A DNA stretch of 6,437 nucleotides from NCBI GenBank assembly GCA_036166735.1, contig JAYZHG010000094.1:1-6437 (forward strand). Reading direction: 5' to 3'. This stretch comes from JAPYTU01 sp036166735. Its GTDB lineage: Bacteria; Bacteroidota; Bacteroidia; Cytophagales; MED-G16. Positions 1 to 6,419 of this stretch are shown in pieces. Both the position numbers and the translations under genes were made by a program. The notes under the pieces are model-generated. The model was not told the origin of the DNA. It saw nothing but the letters and a program-made list of their open reading frames with translations, and did not search any database. Each line of letters begins with the position of its first letter. Within the stretch, counting starts at the first letter, position 1.

Positions 1-10
1 TTTTTGTATT

Positions 11-1546
11 ATGAAATTTAAATTTTTAATAATTCTATCATTCTTATTATTAACACTGAATATAGGAATAGCCCAAAAAAAAGAAAAAATTAAATATCAG
101 GCAGATGAATTAAAATATTCAAGAAAAAACAAAGAACCTGTGAGAAAGCTTTTAAATAATGTAATTTTTAGACAAGGCACATTAATCATAAAATGTGACT
201 CAGCTAATTTTTACAATAAAAGAAATATAATGGAAGCATATGGTAATATTATTATTACCGATGTAGACTCATTAAAAATATCTGGAAATAAATTAATTTA
301 TGATGGTAACAATAAAATAGCAAAACTTAGAGAAAACGTTATATATAACAAAAAAGATTATAATTTAGAAACGAATTATCTAGATTATAATATTACAGAT
401 AAAATTGGAACATTTTATGAAAAAGGTGTTCTTACAGAAAAAGAAAATACTCTTATAAGTAAAAATGGAATTTTTTATGCACAAAAAAAATATTCAATAT
501 TTTATAATGCTGTTGAATTTAATGGACCCGAATATATACTAAAAACTGATTCATTAAAATATAATTCAACAAACGAAGTATTAGAAACATATGGTTTTAC
601 AGAAATATTCACAGAAGATAGCATATACGTAGAAGCCCTTGGAGGAAATTTTAAAACTAAAAAGAAATCATCTTTACTTTTAATGAGTATAGTAGAAACA
701 AATAATTATATCTTGGAAGCAAATGAAATTAATTTAGATAATGAAACAATGTTTTATTATGCTAATAATAATGTAAACTTAAAAGTTAAAGATTCGGATT
801 ACATTGTTTCCGGAACTCAAGGTTATTACGATAAAAAGAAAAATATTACTAAAATTTATGGTGATCCTTTACTAAAAAAAGTATTTCAAAACGATACTTT
901 TTATTTATCATCCGACACCATTGTTGCATTGGATGATTCTATCAATTTAGATATGATTATAGCATATAACAATGTAAAATTTTATAAAAAAAATTTTAAA
1001 GGTAAAACTGATTCCATTTCTTTTATTATTGAAGATTCATTAATAAATATGTTTAACAATCCAATTATATGGAATGGTGACAACCAAATTACATCTGACT
1101 CCATAAACTTTAAAATTTATGACAACACCATTGAAGAAATGAATTTAATTAAAAATGCATTTATTGTGTCTCGAGATTCTATGAAAAACTTTAATCAAAT
1201 TAAAGGAAGAAATATGAAAGCATTTTTTGACGATTCTAATTTTTTAAAAAACATCAATGTTAATGGAAATGGTGAAACTGTTTATTTTGCATTAAATGAA
1301 ACTTCAGATAAAATCCTAGGACTAAACTATATAATTTGTAGTGACCTAAAATTGAATTTTAATAAAAGTGAAATACAAAATATAATATTTTTTAAAAATC
1401 CTAAAGCCAAACTAATACCACCTCATGAAATTAAAGAAGAAGATTTATTTTTAAAAAATTTTAATTGGAGAGAAAAAGAAAAACCTAAAATTCAAGATGT
1501 AGTTCATTATTTTAGAAAAAAGATATATTTGCGCAATGAAAATTAA
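11..1546 (+). CDS. OstA-like (LptA/OstA_2 family) periplasmic protein, probable LPS transport
   Basis: This is a 511-residue protein. Its signal peptide is hydrophobic from about residue 5 to 20, with likely cleavage after Ala21 (GIA then Q). Two blocks of OstA/LptA-type beta repeats follow, at about residues 25-200 and 290-460. The first contains a stretch like LptA's N-terminal region (NNVIFRQGTLIIKCDSANFY, residues 49-68). A D-S-[IL]-x-[FYI] motif recurs at about residues 86, 180, 203, 334 and 363, as expected of stacked beta-jellyroll strands. The C-terminus carries FNWREKEKP (484-492), a tail I recall from Bacteroidota OstA-like proteins. By family, it should bind or bridge lipopolysaccharide between inner and outer membrane. 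It is far longer than E. coli LptA (about 185 residues) and lacks LptD's C-terminal outer-membrane barrel. The ATG is chosen because the signal peptide starts there, although the 10 upstream bases contain no in-frame stop. It overlaps bamD by 11 nt. The family is well supported; the exact role is inferred. Confidence 0.85.
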   Translation: MKFKFLIILSFLLLTLNIGIAQKKEKIKYQADELKYSRKNKEPVRKLLNNVIFRQGTLIIKCDSANFYNKRNIMEAYGNIIITDVDSLKISGNKLIYDGNNKIAKLRENVIYNKKDYNLETNYLDYNITDKIGTFYEKGVLTEKENTLISKNGIFYAQKKYSIFYNAVEFNGPEYILKTDSLKYNSTNEVLETYGFTEIFTEDSIYVEALGGNFKTKKKSSLLLMSIVETNNYILEANEINLDNETMFYYANNNVNLKVKDSDYIVSGTQGYYDKKKNITKIYGDPLLKKVFQNDTFYLSSDTIVALDDSINLDMIIAYNNVKFYKKNFKGKTDSISFIIEDSLINMFNNPIIWNGDNQITSDSINFKIYDNTIEEMNLIKNAFIVSRDSMKNFNQIKGRNMKAFFDDSNFLKNINVNGNGETVYFALNETSDKILGLNYIICSDLKLNFNKSEIQNIIFFKNPKAKLIPPHEIKEEDLFLKNFNWREKEKPKIQDVVHYFRKKIYLRNEN

Positions 1547-2339
1547 TATCAAACTCTTTTTATTATTTATATCAATTATATTGATTTCATCATGTAGTGA
1601 TTATAGAAAAATCCTTAAAACTCCAGGATTTGAAAAAAAACTTGAAGCTGCATTAGAGTATTATGAAGAAAAAGAATATTATAAATCAAGCACTCTTTTT
1701 CAAGATATTAAACCTCTAGTAAAAGGTAGTGAAAAATCTGAAATTGTAGACTTTTACTTTGCTTATTCTCTATACAATTTAAAACAATATGAATTAAGTG
1801 CTAAATATTTTAAAGAATTTATAGAACTGTTTTCAAGAAGTGATAAAGTTATTGAAGCAGAATATCTATATGCTTTCTCCCTTTATAAAGAATCTCCAAA
1901 CTCAAATTTGGATCAATCAAATACAATTGAAGCAATAAATGCAATTCAAAATTTTATAAATAAGTATCCATACAGTGAATTTTCTAAAGGAGCAAATGAA
2001 TTGATTGATGAATTACAAATAAAATTAGAAACAAAAAATTTTGAAAATGCTAAACAATATTATAAAACCAGAATGTATAAATCAGCTATAATTGCATTAA
2101 ATAATTTTGAAAATGATTTTCCAGATTCATCTTATAATGATGAATGTAACTACTTAAAAATAATATGTCAATACCTTATAGCAAAAAATAGTTTTGATGA
2201 TTTAAAAAAAGAAAGATATAAAAAAGTGACAGAATATTACTTAAAATTTGTTGATAAATATCCTAATAGTTCATTTATAACAGAAGCAGAAAAAATGTAT
2301 ATTGAAAGTTTAAATTTATTAACTAAATTTGCAGAATAA
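1536..2339 (+). CDS. bamD: Outer membrane protein assembly factor BamD (lipoprotein)
   Basis: This 267-residue lipoprotein has a lipobox ISSC with the acylated cysteine at residue 20, after a hydrophobic stretch (7-17). The mature part is nearly all helical. Tetratricopeptide-like hairpins lie at about residues 33-66, 70-105, 128-165, 168-205 and 218-260. Proline-bounded motifs typical of BamD include NKYPYSEF (142-149), DFPDSSY (194-200) and DKYPNSSF (240-247). BamD is the essential partner of BamA in the Bam complex, which folds beta-barrel proteins into the outer membrane from the periplasmic face. The opening after the cysteine, SDYRKILKT, is as I recall it for Bacteroidota BamD. The ATG lies inside the last codons of the OstA-like gene (11-nt overlap, different frame), suggesting translational coupling. 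The start is fixed by the short signal sequence and lipobox. Length is normal and nothing appears broken. Confidence 0.93.
   Translation: MKINIKLFLLFISIILISSCSDYRKILKTPGFEKKLEAALEYYEEKEYYKSSTLFQDIKPLVKGSEKSEIVDFYFAYSLYNLKQYELSAKYFKEFIELFSRSDKVIEAEYLYAFSLYKESPNSNLDQSNTIEAINAIQNFINKYPYSEFSKGANELIDELQIKLETKNFENAKQYYKTRMYKSAIIALNNFENDFPDSSYNDECNYLKIICQYLIAKNSFDDLKKERYKKVTEYYLKFVDKYPNSSFITEAEKMYIESLNLLTKFAE
2302..2331 (+). promoter_or_regulatory. Candidate Bacteroidota-type promoter for rpoZ and downstream genes
   Basis: TTG at 2302-2304 is followed 19 nt later by TAAATTTG at 2324-2331. This fits the known Bacteroidota sigma-ABfr promoter pattern: TTG near -33 and TAnnTTTG near -7. Transcription would begin around 2336-2338, giving a leader of roughly 15 nt before the rpoZ ATG at 2352. 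It lies within the last codons of bamD. The -7 octamer alone is expected by chance about once per kilobase in DNA this AT-rich, so position and spacing are the main support. Confidence 0.35.
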
Positions 2340-2351
2340 AAAATTAAATAT

Positions 2352-2678
2352 ATGAAAATAAAATCATCAATAACTCAGTTTAATATAGAAAGAATTGCTT
2401 CTAAAACTGGAAATATTTATAAATCTGTTAAAGTAATAGGAAAGAGAGCAAGACAACTTTCTGCTGTTCAGAAAGAAGAACTAAATGAAAAATTAGCTGA
2501 ATTTGCTTCAGATATTGACAACCTGGAAGAAATTTTTGAAAACAAAGAACAAATTGAAATCTCAAGATATTTTGAAAGATTACCAAAATCTTCAACTGTT
2601 GCTGCTGAAGAACTCATTAATGATGAGCTTTTTTTTAGAGATCCTGAGGATAAAGATGATTCTATTTCAAATGAATAG
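2352..2678 (+). CDS. rpoZ: DNA-directed RNA polymerase omega subunit (Bacteroidota Rpb6-like)
   Basis: This 108-residue protein is the small omega subunit, which binds the beta-prime subunit and helps RNA polymerase assemble. Visible signatures are the N-terminal NIERIASKTGNIYKSVKVIG (11-30), then KRARQLSA (31-38), the helical EELNEKLAEFA (42-52) and an acidic C-terminal tail (about 91-108). The G-N-I-Y-x-[SA]-[VI] and K-R-A-R/RQL segments are those of the Rpb6/omega fold, in the diverged form found in Bacteroidota; it would not align strongly with E. coli omega. The start lies 12 nt after bamD in an A-rich context without a Shine-Dalgarno sequence, which is usual for this phylum. In the flavobacterial order I recall, coaBC follows rpoZ; here porD follows instead. 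A candidate promoter lies just upstream, so rpoZ may be transcribed independently of ostA-like/bamD. Confidence 0.9.
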   Translation: MKIKSSITQFNIERIASKTGNIYKSVKVIGKRARQLSAVQKEELNEKLAEFASDIDNLEEIFENKEQIEISRYFERLPKSSTVAAEELINDELFFRDPEDKDDSISNE

Positions 2679-2690
2679 AAATTATTCATT
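2670..2690 (+). other. AT-rich inverted repeat (possible RNA hairpin) at the rpoZ stop
   Basis: AATGAATA (2670-2677) and TATTCATT (2683-2690) form a perfect 8-bp stem with a 5-nt loop (GAAAT), spanning the rpoZ stop codon and the short gap before porD. A bulged A could allow a further C-G and T-A pair. Only one of the eight core pairs is G-C, and no clear T-tract follows, so it is a poor intrinsic terminator. It could be a processing or stability element, or chance in AT-rich DNA. Confidence 0.25.
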
Positions 2691-2699
2691 GATTTAATA

Positions 2700-3590
2700 A
2701 TGAAAATATATATATTTTTCTTTATTTATCTCCTTACTAATTGTGCTTATTCACAAGAACTTAAAACTAAAGTCTTAGTTAATACTGAACAATTACAATC
2801 ATCTGAAAGTTATATATTTGAAGAGCTTAGAAATAATATTGAACAATTTCTAAACAATCAGATATGGACTAATGATAAATATTTAAATGAAGAAAAAATA
2901 AATTGTAATTTTATTATAAATATTTTAAATGAACCATCTACTGGTTTATACGAAGCTACGGTTCAAATTGTATCATCTAGACCTATTTATAATACATCTT
3001 ATGAGAGTATAATACTTAATCATGGAGATCGAGAATGGATATTTGAATACGTAACATCTCAAAATATTGAATATATAGAAAATGGATTAAATGACAATTT
3101 ATCCTCTTTATTGTCATTTTATGCTTATATAATAATTGGAATGGATAACGATTCATTTGAAAATTTAGGTGGAAATAAAAATTTTGAAAAAGCATGGCAA
3201 ATATTAAATAATTCTCAAGAATCAGGTTATAAAGGATGGGATCAATTTGGTTCTAAACAAAATAGATATTGGTTATGTGAAAATTTTATTAATCCAGAAT
3301 TTAAAATAGTTAGAGAATCCATATATAATTATCATATTAATGGAATGGACAATTTTTACTCAGATTCTAATAAATCACGATTAATTATTTTAAAAAGCTT
3401 AGAAGAAATAAATAAAATAAATAAAAACAAATTCAATTCTACAATTATAAATATCTTTCTAAATGCAAAATCTGATGAATTAACTAATATCTTTCTAAAT
3501 GGTAGTCTCGACACAAAAAGAAATGCTTATAACATACTAACAGAATTATCACCTAGCAGAAGTGATCTATTTAATAAAATATTGGAATAA
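2700..3590 (+). CDS. porD: DUF4835 family protein, type IX secretion system protein PorD
   Basis: This 296-residue exported protein has a signal peptide of about 18 residues (hydrophobic 3-13, likely cleavage A-Y-S then Gln19). LLTNC at 11-15 resembles a lipobox, but Asn before the cysteine is unusual, so signal peptidase I is more likely. The DUF4835 (PorD) family pattern is clear along the length: FLNNQIWTNDKY near 50-61, SSRPIYNTSYES (92-103), FYAYIIIGMDNDSF (140-153), SGYKGWDQF (175-183), NRYWLCENF (188-196), a YNYHINGMD segment (209-217) and NAKSDEL near 255-261. In databases this family is annotated as PorD, linked to the type IX secretion and gliding machinery of Bacteroidota; its molecular role is poorly defined. 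The start is 21 nt after rpoZ. Identity is confident; the secretion role rests on family annotation. Confidence 0.88.
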   Translation: MKIYIFFFIYLLTNCAYSQELKTKVLVNTEQLQSSESYIFEELRNNIEQFLNNQIWTNDKYLNEEKINCNFIINILNEPSTGLYEATVQIVSSRPIYNTSYESIILNHGDREWIFEYVTSQNIEYIENGLNDNLSSLLSFYAYIIIGMDNDSFENLGGNKNFEKAWQILNNSQESGYKGWDQFGSKQNRYWLCENFINPEFKIVRESIYNYHINGMDNFYSDSNKSRLIILKSLEEINKINKNKFNSTIINIFLNAKSDELTNIFLNGSLDTKRNAYNILTELSPSRSDLFNKILE

Positions 3591-3593
3591 TTC

Positions 3594-3791
3594 ATGTCAA
3601 TAAAAGAAAAATTAATTCCTCCATTTTTAAAGAAATATATCATATTTTATAAAGAAAATGGATTTAAAAAAACGGTAAAAAAACATGGTTGGAAATTATT
3701 TATTATAATATTTATGTATTATTTAATTAGAGATTCAATTCTTTATATAATAATTCCTTACTTTGCTTTAAAAGGAGTTTTTAATTTTTAG
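3594..3791 (+). CDS. Small basic membrane protein of unknown function (65 residues)
   Basis: I do not recognise a named family with certainty. The N-terminal half (residues 1-34) is strongly basic, with eleven lysines, and ends in KKHGWK (29-34). The hydrophobic part runs from about residue 35 to 59 and is interrupted by an Arg-Asp pair (46-47). It could be one membrane helix with a buried charge pair or two short segments forming a hairpin. By the positive-inside rule the N-terminus should be cytoplasmic. The segment YLIRDSILYIIIPY resembles conserved hypothetical proteins I vaguely recall beside flavobacterial fabI. It is a real gene by context: ATG 3 nt after the porD stop, stop 6 nt before fabI, same strand, and a coherent membrane-protein composition. 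A role in membrane or fatty-acid biology would be only guilt by association. Confidence 0.75.
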   Translation: MSIKEKLIPPFLKKYIIFYKENGFKKTVKKHGWKLFIIIFMYYLIRDSILYIIIPYFALKGVFNF

Positions 3792-3797
3792 AATAAT

Positions 3798-4607
3798 ATG
3801 AACAATTTACTAAAAGGGAAAAAAGGTATAATTTTTGGAGCTCTAGATGAAAAATCTATTGCTTGGAAAGTTGCGGAAAAATGTAAAGATCAAGGAGCAA
3901 TATTCACACTTACAAACGCACCAATTGCACTTAGAATGGGTCAAATTAATAAACTATCCAAAAAATGCAATTCTAAAGTTATTCCAGCTGATATTACATC
4001 AATTAATGATTTAGATAATTTATTTAAAGAATCAATTAAATCATTAGGAGGTAAATTAGATTTTATTTTACATTCAGTTGGTATGTCTCCAAATGTTAGA
4101 AAGAAAAAAGAATACGGAGATTTAAATTATGAATGGTTTCAAAAGACTTTAGATGTGTCAGCAATATCATTCCATAAAATTATGCAATTAGCTGAAAAAA
4201 ATAATGTATTAAATAAATGGTCTTCAATATTAGCATTATCCTACATAGCCGCTCAAAGAACATTTCCTTTTTATTCAGATATGGCAGACGCAAAATCTCT
4301 TCTAGAATCTATCACAAGAAGTTATGGATATAGATTAGGAAAATTAAATAAAACACGAGTAAATACTATATCCCAATCACCTACAATAACTACAGCAGGA
4401 TCAGGAATTAAAGGATTTGATTCTTTTTTTAATTTTGCTGAAAAAACGTCTCCTCTTGGAAATGCTTCAGCTGAAGAATGTGCAAACTATTGTGTTTTTC
4501 TTTTCTCTGATTTGAGCAAAAAAATTACCATGCAAAATTTATTCCATGATGGAGGTTTTTCGAACACAGGAATTTCTGAAGAAATAATGGATGAATTAAA
4601 CCCCTAA
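3798..4607 (+). CDS. fabI: Enoyl-[acyl-carrier-protein] reductase (NADH), FabI
   Basis: FabI is a cytoplasmic enzyme that reduces trans-2-enoyl-ACP to acyl-ACP in the last step of each fatty-acid elongation cycle. This 269-residue protein is a divergent short-chain dehydrogenase/reductase. The cofactor loop is IIFGALDEKSIAW (11-23), the FabI version of the glycine-rich motif, and the HSVGMSP loop is at 92-98. The active-site tyrosines and lysine are in place: Tyr149 in LALSYIAAQR, then Tyr159-x6-Lys166 (YSDMADAK), matching E. coli Tyr146, Tyr156 and Lys163. ISQSPT (191-196) and LFHDGGFSNTG (248-258) close the substrate side and C-terminus; ISQSPT and the ALDEKS loop are Bacteroidota-typical. 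Length is normal. The gene starts 6 nt after the small membrane protein and its stop shares one base with the ispE start, so both neighbours are probably co-translated. Triclosan is a known inhibitor of this family. Confidence 0.96.
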   Translation: MNNLLKGKKGIIFGALDEKSIAWKVAEKCKDQGAIFTLTNAPIALRMGQINKLSKKCNSKVIPADITSINDLDNLFKESIKSLGGKLDFILHSVGMSPNVRKKKEYGDLNYEWFQKTLDVSAISFHKIMQLAEKNNVLNKWSSILALSYIAAQRTFPFYSDMADAKSLLESITRSYGYRLGKLNKTRVNTISQSPTITTAGSGIKGFDSFFNFAEKTSPLGNASAEECANYCVFLFSDLSKKITMQNLFHDGGFSNTGISEEIMDELNP

Positions 4608-5401
4608 TGTTCATATATCCAAATGCAAAAATAAATATAGGTTTAAATATCATTTCAAAAACAAGTGATGGTTATCATAATATTGAATCATGTTTTTGCC
4701 CAATAGATCTACATGATATAATAGAATTAAAAATATCAAACAAAACATCTTTATCTACCTCTGGCATAATTATTCCTGGAAATTCAAACAATAATTTGAT
4801 TATTAAATCAATTAAATTATTTAATCCTAAACTCAATTTTAAAATTCATTTACATAAAAATATACCCATAGGAAGTGGATTAGGAGGCGGATCTTCTAAT
4901 GCTACCTTTTTATTAAAATATCTAAATAATAATAAATATTCAAATGATGAAATCATGAATATTTCTAAAAAAATTGGAAGTGATTGCCCATTTTTTTTGG
5001 AAAATAAAAATAAATACATAACAGGTAAAGGTGAAAAAATGGAAAATATTAATATAGATTTAAATGATAAAAAATTAATTATAATCATACCAAAAAAATC
5101 TATTCCAACTATTGAAGCTTATGATAATATCAAACCCAAAAAATCGCATTTTAAATTAAAAGAAATTCTTGAAAACGAATCTTTAGAAAATTGGAAAAAT
5201 TATGTAAAAAATGATTTTGAAACCTATACATTTTCAAAAATTAATGAATTAAAAAAAATAAAAAATCATCTTTATGATCTAGGAGCAACTTTTGTAAGTC
5301 TTACTGGAAGTGGATCAGCAATTTATGGTATTTTTAATAATACAAAAAATATAATAATTAATAATAAATATAGATCAATAAAATCTAAAATAATTGGTTA
5401 A
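4607..5401 (+). CDS. ispE: 4-diphosphocytidyl-2-C-methyl-D-erythritol kinase IspE
   Basis: IspE is a GHMP-family kinase that uses ATP to phosphorylate 4-diphosphocytidyl-2-C-methylerythritol, the fourth step of the non-mevalonate (MEP) isoprenoid pathway in the cytoplasm. The 264-residue protein has all three GHMP motifs. The N-terminal AKINIGLNI (7-15) includes the catalytic-site lysine Lys8, followed by DGYHNIES (21-28). The ATP loop is PIGSGLGGGSSNAT (87-100). GSDCPFF (124-130) contains the predicted catalytic Asp126. LTGSGSAIYGIF (232-243) is the third motif. Length is at the short end of normal, with a lysine- and asparagine-rich C-terminal end. The ATG shares its first base with the fabI stop (TAATG), a classic coupling arrangement, and motif 1 begins six residues in, so the start is firm. 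Its last 17 bases overlap the 3' end of thiL on the other strand. Confidence 0.95.
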   Translation: MFIYPNAKINIGLNIISKTSDGYHNIESCFCPIDLHDIIELKISNKTSLSTSGIIIPGNSNNNLIIKSIKLFNPKLNFKIHLHKNIPIGSGLGGGSSNATFLLKYLNNNKYSNDEIMNISKKIGSDCPFFLENKNKYITGKGEKMENINIDLNDKKLIIIIPKKSIPTIEAYDNIKPKKSHFKLKEILENESLENWKNYVKNDFETYTFSKINELKKIKNHLYDLGATFVSLTGSGSAIYGIFNNTKNIIINNKYRSIKSKIIG

Positions 5402-6419
5402 AATGTTTCCAACCAAAAGATTTTAATTCATTCTCCTTACCATTTGATAATACTATCTTTTTACTTTTATCTTTAGTAAAATATCCTATAGGTTTAATAT
5501 CAATATTATTTTTTTTAATTAATTCGTACTCATTAGGAGTTATAGAGAACAATAATTCATATTCTTCACCCCCATTTAATGCACAATTTGAAAAATTTAA
5601 ATCAAATTCTTTCGCAACTAATTTTGTTTCTTCTAATATAGGTAACTTTTCTTCAAATATTTTGGCCCCTAAATTAGACGCTTCAGATAAATGAAGAATT
5701 TCTGAAGCTAACCCATCAGAAATATCAATCATGGATGATGGTATTATTTTATATTCCTTTAATATATTGATTATGTCAACCCTAGCAACAGGTCTTAATT
5801 GTTTTTCAATGATATTTTTATAAATATTTAATTTTGGTTGCATTTCTGGATTATTTAAAAAAACTCGTTTTTCTCTTTGCAAAATTTTTAATCCTAAAAA
5901 GGATCTACCAAGATCTCCACTTACACACAACACATCATGTTCTTTAGCACCACTTCTTAATGAAATATTTTTTTTTAATACTGTTCCTATAGCCGTACAA
6001 GATATAACCATACCCGTAATTGATGATGTTGTATCACCCCCTACTAGATCAACAAAATATTCATCACAAGCAATTTTTATACCATCATAAAATTCATCAA
6101 TGGCTTTCAAAGAAAATTTACTACTTAGTCCAATATTTAATATAATTTGATTTGGACAGCCATTCATTGAATAAATATCTGAAAGATTTACAACCACAGA
6201 TTTATATCCTAAATGTTTTAAAGGGAAAAAAGATAAATCAAAATGAACACCTTCTATTAACATATCTGAAGTAATTAATGTCAATGATTTTGAATTATCA
6301 ATTATTGCACTATCATCTCCTATTCCTATAATTGTTGATTTTCTATTACTATTAAATTTTGAATCTATTCTATTAATAAGTCCAAACTCTCCAATTTCTT
6401 CTATTTTTTTTATTTTCAT
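5385..6419 (-). CDS. thiL: Thiamine-monophosphate kinase ThiL
   Basis: ThiL phosphorylates thiamine monophosphate with ATP to make thiamine diphosphate, the active cofactor, in the cytoplasm. It belongs to the PurM/SelD-like ATP-binding fold. The 344-residue protein shows the expected order: N-terminal GEFGLINRI (10-18), metal/ATP motif GIGDDSAII (32-40), TSDMLIEGVHFD (50-61), VNLSDIYSMNGCP (77-89), VGGDTTSS (126-133), VSGDLGRSFLGL (166-177), MIDISDGLASEI (220-231), NGGEEYELLF (282-291) and a final GWKHF (336-340) whose tryptophan is well conserved in the family. The form is Bacteroidota-like, for example NLSDIYSMN where proteobacterial enzymes have NLSDLAAMG. The ATG directly precedes the conserved N-terminus. 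Only 18 upstream bases lie in the window, so promoter and neighbours are unseen. It converges on ispE with a 17-bp coding overlap. An A9 run (5968-5976) in the Lys-Lys-Asn codons leaves the frame intact. Confidence 0.95.
   Translation of the reverse strand: MKIKKIEEIGEFGLINRIDSKFNSNRKSTIIGIGDDSAIIDNSKSLTLITSDMLIEGVHFDLSFFPLKHLGYKSVVVNLSDIYSMNGCPNQIILNIGLSSKFSLKAIDEFYDGIKIACDEYFVDLVGGDTTSSITGMVISCTAIGTVLKKNISLRSGAKEHDVLCVSGDLGRSFLGLKILQREKRVFLNNPEMQPKLNIYKNIIEKQLRPVARVDIINILKEYKIIPSSMIDISDGLASEILHLSEASNLGAKIFEEKLPILEETKLVAKEFDLNFSNCALNGGEEYELLFSITPNEYELIKKNNIDIKPIGYFTKDKSKKIVLSNGKENELKSFGWKHFNQLF
5394..5416. terminator. Weak possible bidirectional terminator between convergent ispE and thiL
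   Basis: TTGGTT (5394-5399) and AACCAA (5411-5416) form a 6-bp stem with an 11-nt loop exactly where the two convergent genes meet. On the minus strand the stem is followed by TTATTTTAG, a loose T-rich tail; on the plus strand by AAGATTTT, which is poorer. The stem is short and its left arm is coding for both genes, so it may be chance. No better terminator is visible at this junction. Confidence 0.22.

Noticed and set aside
1..10. TTTTTG just before the first ATG as part of a TAnnTTTG promoter
   Set aside because: The upstream half is outside the window and the element would sit only 4 nt from the ATG, so nothing can be concluded.
2468..2689. 73-codon open frame on the minus strand across rpoZ
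   Set aside because: It is entirely antisense to the well-supported omega subunit gene, serine-rich with no family signature, and looks like a compositional shadow.
2503..2697. 64-codon plus-strand open frame overlapping rpoZ in another frame
   Set aside because: It lies almost fully within rpoZ and has the low-complexity leucine/lysine/isoleucine content typical of a shifted frame of AT-rich coding DNA.
3759..3765. TACTTTG before fabI as a -7 promoter element
   Set aside because: The spacing between TA and TTTG is one base short of the consensus and there is no upstream TTG.
3771..3777. AAAGGAG resembling a Shine-Dalgarno site before fabI
   Set aside because: It ends 20 nt before the fabI ATG, too far to position a ribosome, and is inside codons of the small membrane protein; this phylum generally does not rely on such sites.
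4430..4437. TAATTTTG octamer inside fabI as an internal promoter for ispE
   Set aside because: There is no TTG at suitable spacing upstream, and it lies about 170 nt before ispE in coding sequence; chance matches are expected in DNA this AT-rich.
4846..5088. 80-codon minus-strand open frame inside ispE
   Set aside because: It is antisense to the glycine-rich ATP loop and catalytic motif of ispE and has no recognisable domain.
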